From assembly GCA_000403415.2 (NCBI GenBank), contig KE159692.1:275122-339121 (forward strand): 64,000 nucleotides of DNA, read 5' to 3'. The notes below the pieces were generated by a model that saw only the letters and a list, made by a program, of their open reading frames with translations, made no database searches and had not been told where the DNA came from. This stretch comes from Firmicutes bacterium M10-2. GTDB taxonomy: Bacteria > Bacillota_I > Bacilli_A > Erysipelotrichales > Erysipelotrichaceae. A program made the position numbers and the translations under genes. Positions 42,810-48,050 of the stretch are shown one piece after another. Every line of letters starts with the position of its first letter. Within the stretch, counting starts at the first letter, position 1.

Positions 42810-43216
42810 TTCAGCTCGCCCTGTTTCAGCTTGTCCATTTCCTCTTTCACGGCCGCGCCCATCGGATCGGCCATTTTCTTCAATGCCTTCCTGCAGACAT
42901 TCGCTTTGTACAAAAAATTGATCACCTCGTCGCTAAAGATATCCAAGTCTTCGCAAGATTCGAGATAGCCTTCAATGTCCTTTTTCGTCGGCCTTTCCTT
43001 GGCCTCGTGATTGCATAAGCTGTAAACGATATCGCGCAGCGCACAAATATCACCAACCTCCTGCCATTGGATAACGGCCTGTGCCAGTCCTGTTCCAGCC
43101 CCGATCGTCGGGTTGTCCTTCTTGGAAGTTTCGCCAAGCATCTCTCTGTCGATTTCTGCTAAAAACCCAAATGTAGCCCGCAATTGATGTACTTTATCTT
43201 TGATTGTGATTTCCAT
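42803..43216 (-). CDS. Tail assembly chaperone (G part)
   Basis: 137 residues, MEITIKDKVHQLRATFGFLA and onward. An alpha-helical acidic protein in the position of the siphovirus tail chaperone, between major tail protein and tape measure. It coats the tape measure during tail assembly. It ends KLKQGELKA-stop. A -1 slip near GAGCTGAAAGC, just before the stop, fuses it to the next frame. It overlaps nothing upstream; the start follows AAAAGGAG. Confidence 0.8.
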   Translation of the reverse strand: MEITIKDKVHQLRATFGFLAEIDREMLGETSKKDNPTIGAGTGLAQAVIQWQEVGDICALRDIVYSLCNHEAKERPTKKDIEGYLESCEDLDIFSDEVINFLYKANVCRKALKKMADPMGAAVKEEMDKLKQGELKA

Positions 43217-43263
43217 TCCTTTTCTCCTTTTTTAAAAATAAAAAGGAGTCGTTTGAAGACTCC

Positions 43264-43845
43264 TTACGAATTGCCCTCGGCAGAGGTTTGAACTACTGTG
43301 TCTTTAAATACATACTGAGCTGCTTCCAGCTGTTCCTGTGTCAAGGTCGCGTAGCCATCTTTAGGCTCGCCAAAAACACCCACCGTTAAAGAATACTCAG
43401 TAAAGTCCTCCGCATTTGCGGTCAGTTCAAACTCCGTAATATAGCCGTTATAGTAGCAGGATTCGTATTTCCCTGCATTCTCTCCCGTACCTTCGATCGC
43501 GGTATTAATTTCCCAGACCTCAACGACCTTGTCTTTCAATAAAGCCGCTTTTACCTTTTTAACGTTTTCGTCGCCTTTAGCGAAAAGAGCGCTCAGTGTG
43601 ATCTCAATCTCTGCGCCTCCTGGAACACGAACTGATCCAGACTTTGTTACAACATTGTCCGCATCCTTGGAAATGCTGGTCGATCCTTCCGTCTGAAATG
43701 CCAGAATCATCGCCGCTTCTTTTGTCAAATCTTCCAGGACACGAACTAAATACATAATTTTCGATCCCTGCACCGGTTCGGCCGCAAAGATCTGCAAGTC
43801 AAAATTCTGAATATTGACCTTGTTGAAATCAATTTTTGTTTTCAT
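43264..43845 (-). CDS. Major tail tube protein with Prp-type leader
   Basis: 193 residues from ATG 43845, which follows GGAGGAAATAAG; the longer open frame starts inside the upstream gene. It is beta-rich like siphovirus tail tube subunits (ITLSALFAKGDENVKKVKAA, FELTANAEDFTEYSLTVGVF). The N-terminus contains NFDLQIFAAEP near residue 15-25, the same leader motif as the scaffold and capsid proteins. The next gene downstream is the chaperone pair. Confidence 0.85.
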   Translation of the reverse strand: MKTKIDFNKVNIQNFDLQIFAAEPVQGSKIMYLVRVLEDLTKEAAMILAFQTEGSTSISKDADNVVTKSGSVRVPGGAEIEITLSALFAKGDENVKKVKAALLKDKVVEVWEINTAIEGTGENAGKYESCYYNGYITEFELTANAEDFTEYSLTVGVFGEPKDGYATLTQEQLEAAQYVFKDTVVQTSAEGNS

Positions 43846-43846
43846 C

Positions 43847-44242
43847 TTATTTCCTCCAATATTTGTACTCACAATTCACCAGCCCATGCATCAGTGGCTC
43901 CGATGTCGTATCATCTGGCAAAATGTCTTCGTTTCCTCCAGACATGCACCAGCCATAAGACGGCGAGGCGTCGATCGATTGTGCGATACGGCGAATTCCA
44001 AAAAGCAAGGAGGAAAAATCGCCCCTCGCTCGAATGTTGTTCGTCCACGCGTGAATTGTAATATTTACCCGGCCGAAAAAGCCGCCTTTCACCTGATAAG
44101 AGGCAGAATCCTGCGTATTGCCAATGTAGATGAAAGGGTACGGCGTGTCCTCGGGAGGCAAATCTCCATCGAACACCATTCCTGGGAACGCCTTTTCAAG
44201 TGCCACACGAAACTGACTGAATAACTCTTGTTGTGGACTCAT
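43847..44242 (-). CDS. Tail completion / minor tail protein
   Basis: 131 residues. DLPPEDTPYPFIYIGNTQDS, then GFFGRVNITIHAWTNNI and LMHGLVNCEYKY resemble gpU-like/DUF3168 tail terminator proteins that cap the tail tube. Position between the HK97 gp10-like gene and the major tail protein supports this. It overlaps the previous gene by 4 bp (ATGA). Confidence 0.75.
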   Translation of the reverse strand: MSPQQELFSQFRVALEKAFPGMVFDGDLPPEDTPYPFIYIGNTQDSASYQVKGGFFGRVNITIHAWTNNIRARGDFSSLLFGIRRIAQSIDASPSYGWCMSGGNEDILPDDTTSEPLMHGLVNCEYKYWRK

Positions 44243-44586
44243 AGATCACTGATCACCGCCTTTTTCAAGTCGATAATGAAGCGGTCTTTCTGGGCGTTGA
44301 ACGCCGGTTCCATGTATGGCTGTGCCTTCATAAATCGAGTGCCCAGCTCGACATATTCGGAATAGTGCGCTGTGGCAAAAACGGCCCCCGTCTTTCCGCC
44401 ATCTCGCATTTCAAGGCCAATGTTCCGCTTCAATGTTCCGGTATCGACTGGGCAAAGATCTTGTGCGCGCCCTTGCATTTCCGAAGTGTTTTGAGCCACA
44501 GCTCGTGTGATCTTTGCTGGATCTGCCGCCTTGATCAGTTTCCGCTGCATCTCGTTCAGCCCACTGATATCGCATATAAGCCTCAT
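44239..44586 (-). CDS. HK97 gp10-like neck protein
   Basis: 115 residues. ARAVAQNTSEMQGRAQDLCP-type helix, then VDTGTLKRNIGLEMRDGGKTG, HYSEYVELGTRFMKAQPYM and a C-terminal helix form the HK97-gp10 family pattern. These proteins act at the head-tail joint. Four-base overlaps join it to both neighbours. Confidence 0.85.
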   Translation of the reverse strand: MRLICDISGLNEMQRKLIKAADPAKITRAVAQNTSEMQGRAQDLCPVDTGTLKRNIGLEMRDGGKTGAVFATAHYSEYVELGTRFMKAQPYMEPAFNAQKDRFIIDLKKAVISDL

Positions 44587-44888
44587 TCTTGTACCTCCGT
44601 AAGCACGAACGTCTGCTTATGGCGCAGCTTGCGTGCCCTTTCCACTTTGTAAAGTTTTTCGCCGATCCGGATCCGATCGAACGCCCGATTGTAATGATTT
44701 TGGATGTGGGCAGTTACGCTACCATCCTCAATTCGGCCGTAGATCAGACGCATCCTGTCAACGCCCGTATCAAAGACGCTGGCCATCCGTCGCGTTTCAG
44801 AGATTGTTTGCGGTCCGTAGTTGCCTGTTTTGGCGTCATACGTGCCGTGTTCGATTTTCTGAAAAAAGATCGGGGTGTCGTATCTCAT
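44583..44888 (-). CDS. Head closure (stopper) protein
   Basis: 101 residues. MRYDTPIFFQKIEHGTYD, then RMASVFDTGVDRMRLIYGRI, RAFDRIRIGEKLYKVERARK resembles SPP1 gp16/phage head-tail joining proteins. Its place between the gp6-like connector and the gp10-like protein is standard. Confidence 0.75.
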   Translation of the reverse strand: MRYDTPIFFQKIEHGTYDAKTGNYGPQTISETRRMASVFDTGVDRMRLIYGRIEDGSVTAHIQNHYNRAFDRIRIGEKLYKVERARKLRHKQTFVLTEVQE

Positions 44889-45220
44889 AGGAACCGCACC
44901 CGCCCTTTCTTCTGGTCGTGCTGTTTAGACCGCCATGCCTGCATATCATCTTCGAATGGCGCGAAGTCATCATCGGTAAACGTCATGCTTTCACCTTCGA
45001 TCGAATGGCTCGCCACGCCTTCCGATCCGATCCGGTTGAATCGTTTGATCGCGACCTCCACCAGGATGTAGGACAACTCCTCTGGCACCGTCTGAACGCC
45101 CAGGAGCACGAGGAGGCGCGCCTGCGTGAGATTCAGGATCGCTTTGAGTTGGTCATCGTTCGCTTCATCGCGCTGATCGAGCATCAATCTGATCGTCTGC
45201 AACGTTTCCACGTCTCTCAC
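44885..45220 (-). CDS. Head-tail connector (HK97 gp6/SPP1 gp15-like)
   Basis: 111 residues, helical: TIRLMLDQRDEANDDQLKAI, LVLLGVQTVPEELSYILVEV, KRFNRIGSEGVASHSIEGES. This is the classic pattern of DNA-packaging adaptor proteins that bind below the portal. It is the first gene after the capsid and overlaps the next by 4 bp. Confidence 0.82.
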   Translation of the reverse strand: MRDVETLQTIRLMLDQRDEANDDQLKAILNLTQARLLVLLGVQTVPEELSYILVEVAIKRFNRIGSEGVASHSIEGESMTFTDDDFAPFEDDMQAWRSKQHDQKKGRVRFL

Positions 45221-45235
45221 CTACGTTTCTCGCTG

Positions 45236-46174
45236 CTACTTCGAGGACGGCGTGGCAGTCGTAGTCAATTTGACTTTAGCGACAGCCTTCTTGTTAACTT
45301 CCGGAATATACTCGCCAGACTTACCATGTCCTTGAAGCGCGACGCCATCGAAATCCTGCGCCTCGATCGTACGAGTCGTGTTGATACCGGTAAATGCCTT
45401 AGCAATGCCTTCGATGTAAGCGTAAACAACTTCGTTCTCCCCGAAATAGTCTTCTGCAACTTCCGTGATGATAAAGCCTTTGAATTTGCGGGCTTCATTG
45501 TCATCGATATTCACTGTGGATCCTTTGCTCGACGTTGTCAGTCCGCTGTCCACGATCGCGTTGTATACATCTGGTGTTACTTTAGCGATCCTCTTTCCTT
45601 TGGCTTTGACGTTCGTGAAGTATTTGGACAGTTCACTGAACAATGCGGCGACCGTATCTTTCGTGATGCTGCTCACTTCGATCGTTTTCGAAGCGCTCTT
45701 CGAAATGAATGCCGCATGCTTACCGTTTAGTTCCTCAGTCACAGCCTGTGCCTGCAGATCGAGGCGATCGGCGATAGCTTGCTCAAAATCGGCATTGACC
45801 GTAGACCGGTCTACACCTTCGTGGAAAGCCCACTCTGCTGTATACGGAACATCGGTATCTTTATAGATGACTTCCGTGCGGTTTCCAAAACGAGATGTGC
45901 TTTCAGTGCCAGTACCAAACGCGACATTTTCGCCTTTGTTGTAGGTACCGATCGTGACCGGGATATCAGACGTCTTAACACTGAATGCCGTCGCGGAATC
46001 CCGCACGCCGTCCACCACATCGATCTTCCCTCCGACGAAAAAGTCATTGAATTGAGCTTGCACACCAAACACGGCTAACATGAGTTCTTTAAACTCCTTG
46101 CTGAACACCCGGATGTTCGAATTCTGCGGTTCATCCGCAAACATCTGAAGATTGATCTTTTTCATTCGCTTCAT
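45236..46174 (-). CDS. Major capsid protein with Prp-type leader
   Basis: 312 residues; HK97-fold-like coat protein judged from content (GENVAFGTGTESTSRFGNRT, HEGVDRSTVNADFEQAIADR) and position after the scaffold. The N-terminus is MKRMKKINLQMFADEPQ. INLQMFA matches the leader cleaved in Bacillota proteins by Prp, with cleavage expected after Ala13. The start follows AGAGGTAAAAAGT. Removal of the leader would leave a mature N-terminus DEPQNS. Confidence 0.9.
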   Translation of the reverse strand: MKRMKKINLQMFADEPQNSNIRVFSKEFKELMLAVFGVQAQFNDFFVGGKIDVVDGVRDSATAFSVKTSDIPVTIGTYNKGENVAFGTGTESTSRFGNRTEVIYKDTDVPYTAEWAFHEGVDRSTVNADFEQAIADRLDLQAQAVTEELNGKHAAFISKSASKTIEVSSITKDTVAALFSELSKYFTNVKAKGKRIAKVTPDVYNAIVDSGLTTSSKGSTVNIDDNEARKFKGFIITEVAEDYFGENEVVYAYIEGIAKAFTGINTTRTIEAQDFDGVALQGHGKSGEYIPEVNKKAVAKVKLTTTATPSSK

Positions 46175-46190
46175 ACTTTTTACCTCTTTT

Positions 46191-46781
46191 CTATCGTTTA
46201 TACTTATTCAGTTTTGCTTCGAAAGGGCTTGGCTTTTCATGGTCGGTCCGGTATATTTTCGGAGTTCGTCCCAGTGCCCTTTCAGCTTCGACTGCTTTAC
46301 GATCTGCCTTGATGACCGACACGAGCTTCTCGATCCGCACGTTCGTATCTTCGGCAGTTTCTCCGACTACGAAGTCCAGGATATCCTGGGTAGCCGTGAT
46401 CTTGTGATTCTCTTGAAGAATCGTGGCAGCGCTCTTGGAAAGTTCAGTACGTTGGGCTTGCTTTTCCAGCTGCGCGATCTGGTTTTTCAAGTTCTCGTTT
46501 TCCATCTGGATCTTTTCCTGTTCATACGCCTTTTTTTGTTCTTCGTTCATCTTTGCGAGCTTTTGCGCTTCTGTCCGAGCTTCCTCGATCTTTTTTTGGT
46601 TCTCTTTTTCAGCACGTTTCAGCCGGTCCTTCACGATCTTGTCCAGCTCAGCTTGAGTGAACGTCTTCTCGCCTTTTTCTTCTTCCGAAGATTTTGGCGC
46701 GTTTTCCGGCTCGTCTGGTGTCAGATCCGGTGCCGATTCTTCCGCAAAAAGCTGCAAGTTGAATGGTTTCACAATAAACAT
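46191..46781 (-). CDS. Capsid scaffold protein with Prp-type leader
   Basis: 196 residues, dominated by a Glu/Lys/Gln-rich coiled coil (KIEEARTEAQKLAKMNEEQK) typical of scaffolds that guide capsid assembly and then leave. The N-terminus MFIVKPFNLQLFAEES contains NLQLFA, the Prp cleavage motif. The start at 46781 follows GGGAGGTAAGAAAA; the longer open frame lacks a site. It lies between the Prp-like protease gene and the capsid gene. Confidence 0.9.
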   Translation of the reverse strand: MFIVKPFNLQLFAEESAPDLTPDEPENAPKSSEEEKGEKTFTQAELDKIVKDRLKRAEKENQKKIEEARTEAQKLAKMNEEQKKAYEQEKIQMENENLKNQIAQLEKQAQRTELSKSAATILQENHKITATQDILDFVVGETAEDTNVRIEKLVSVIKADRKAVEAERALGRTPKIYRTDHEKPSPFEAKLNKYKR

Positions 46782-46884
46782 TTTTCTTACCTCCCATAGT
46801 TTTACGTCACAATGTTTGACTTCCGTACCTTTTAACGTCTTGAACGTTTGGACATATAAAAAGGACAACGAATTCCGCTGCCCC

Positions 46885-47199
46885 CTATCCCTTTTTCATG
46901 TATGCGCATTGAACATGATCAGGGTACGCGCTGGCGATACTCATACAGCCGAGTCGAAAACTTTCGACCAGCAGGATCGCATCATCCTCCGCGTGATTGC
47001 CATAAATTTGATGCCAGCCCTCCGTCTGATCATGGTAGATACAGGCACCCGTCAACTCTTCGATCGACTGGATCAGATTTTCAAATAGCGCTGAGATTGC
47101 GCTGCACACGATGTCTTTTCCAGGTTCTGCGTATTGAGCATGCCCCGTGATCGTGATCACGAACTCTTTTCTTCGCCGCTCTACTTTGATGTCGATCAT
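46885..47199 (-). CDS. Prp-like cysteine protease (phage-encoded)
   Basis: 104 residues. The Prp/YsxB family signature is clear: GHAQYAEPGKDIVCSAISAL, with catalytic His20 and Cys32. In Bacillota host Prp removes the N-terminal leader (LNLQFFA type) of ribosomal protein L27 and of some phage capsid and scaffold proteins. Here the phage carries its own copy directly upstream of scaffold and capsid, whose leaders bear NLQLFA and NLQMFA. It is thus a probable head-maturation protease. Start follows AGGAGAACAAGCT. Confidence 0.88.
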   Translation of the reverse strand: MIDIKVERRRKEFVITITGHAQYAEPGKDIVCSAISALFENLIQSIEELTGACIYHDQTEGWHQIYGNHAEDDAILLVESFRLGCMSIASAYPDHVQCAYMKKG

Positions 47200-47381
47200 A
47201 GCTTGTTCTCCTGGAACAGCTCTAGCAGTGCCTTCTGAAACGCTAATGAAAATACGATAACAAAAGGCAGATACAGCGGCGAAAACACGATCAGCCAGGA
47301 TAGATCAAAGCTAAAAAAGGCTTTCAATGAAAACAAGATAATAAATAGAATCGTAAAAAGGCTGGGTAAATATTTTGTCAT
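47196..47381 (-). CDS. Small two-span membrane protein
   Basis: 61 residues, mostly hydrophobic with two membrane helices (LFTILFIILFSLKAFFSF and WLIVFSPLYLPFVIVFSLAF). Start follows AGAGGAAATAACGA. It overlaps the protease start by 4 bp, so the two are coupled. Unknown function. Confidence 0.6.
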   Translation of the reverse strand: MTKYLPSLFTILFIILFSLKAFFSFDLSWLIVFSPLYLPFVIVFSLAFQKALLELFQENKL

Positions 47382-47384
47382 TCG

Positions 47385-47453
47385 TTATTTCCTCTTTTCT
47401 AAAGAATTTGTTGATGGCGGTCCACAATACGGGCATCGTTTCATACTACTCAT
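47385..47453 (-). CDS. 22-residue Cys-knuckle peptide
   Basis: MSSMKRCPYCGPPSTNSLEK plus two residues. It starts behind AAAGGAGAACCTATAA and ends 3 bp before the next start. CPYCG is a zinc-knuckle half-site. Either it is a tiny regulator in the style of Mu Com, or it is a leader ORF. Too short to be sure. Confidence 0.4.
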   Translation of the reverse strand: MSSMKRCPYCGPPSTNSLEKRK

Positions 47454-47479
47454 TTATAGGTTCTCCTTTTGGCCAAAAT

Positions 47480-47507
47480 AAAAACCGTATCTATTGAATA
47501 CGGCTAA
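47480..47507 (-). terminator. Terminator after the YjcQ-like gene
   Basis: Stem CCGTAT/ATACGG (47485-47490 with 47498-47503) followed on the minus strand by TTTTTATTTT. It may split head-gene transcripts into portal/MuF and capsid units. Confidence 0.65.
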
Positions 47508-47514
47508 AAATAAG

Positions 47515-47883
47515 CTAGATGATGCTTCCGATCAGCGAAGATAAGACAGCTATAAAAGCCTGGCCACAAAATTCTTTTGCCTTTTCCATTCGGCTATTCG
47601 TATTAAGATACCCGACTCCCTCATAAGTGATCTTATAAGGAGGATCGGTCTCAATATATAGGCCAACATCTTTCGTCCGGTTCCGCAGAATTGCGAAGCC
47701 CTCAATATAACCCTTCTCAATCAGCGTTGCGACGATCTCCATCCAATATCTTTTAGGGATTGTCATCAATTTAGAATCCCATGAAAAATCCTCTAATACC
47801 GGAGTTTTGCCGTTCTTCATACATTCGTAGAGGTACCGCAAAATCTTATAAATCAATATATCCATGTCATTATTCGCCATCAA
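47515..47883 (-). CDS. YjcQ-like winged-helix protein
   Basis: 122 residues: DILIYKILRYLYECMKNGKT, YWMEIVATLIEKGYIEGFAI, KITYEGVGYLNTNSRMEKAK. This matches the YjcQ family, phage/chromosomal proteins with a winged-helix-like fold and unknown role. The C-terminal 20 residues are hydrophobic. It starts within the end of the previous small gene. Confidence 0.75.
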   Translation of the reverse strand: MMANNDMDILIYKILRYLYECMKNGKTPVLEDFSWDSKLMTIPKRYWMEIVATLIEKGYIEGFAILRNRTKDVGLYIETDPPYKITYEGVGYLNTNSRMEKAKEFCGQAFIAVLSSLIGSII

Positions 47884-48034
47884 TCACCTCTAGGTCATCC
47901 TCTTTCACGTCTATGACCGTCCATCCTTCTGTTCTGTCTGGGTCAATAACATAAGAACCATCTGGATTTCTATCTACTATAGTTCCTGTCTCTCCGGTCG
48001 GTTTAATCTTAACCTGCTTATACAATTCCAACAT
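47870..48034 (-). CDS. 54-residue acidic phage protein
   Basis: MLELYKQVKIKPTGETGTIV followed by DRNPDGSYVIDPDRTEGWTV and an acidic end. It begins behind a perfect AAAGGAGG. The content (short strands, TGTIVDRNPDGSY turn) suggests a small SH3-like barrel. It overlaps the YjcQ-like start by 14 bp. Unknown function. Confidence 0.6.
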   Translation of the reverse strand: MLELYKQVKIKPTGETGTIVDRNPDGSYVIDPDRTEGWTVIDVKEDDLEVIDGE

Positions 48035-48050
48035 CTTACCATCCTCCTTT

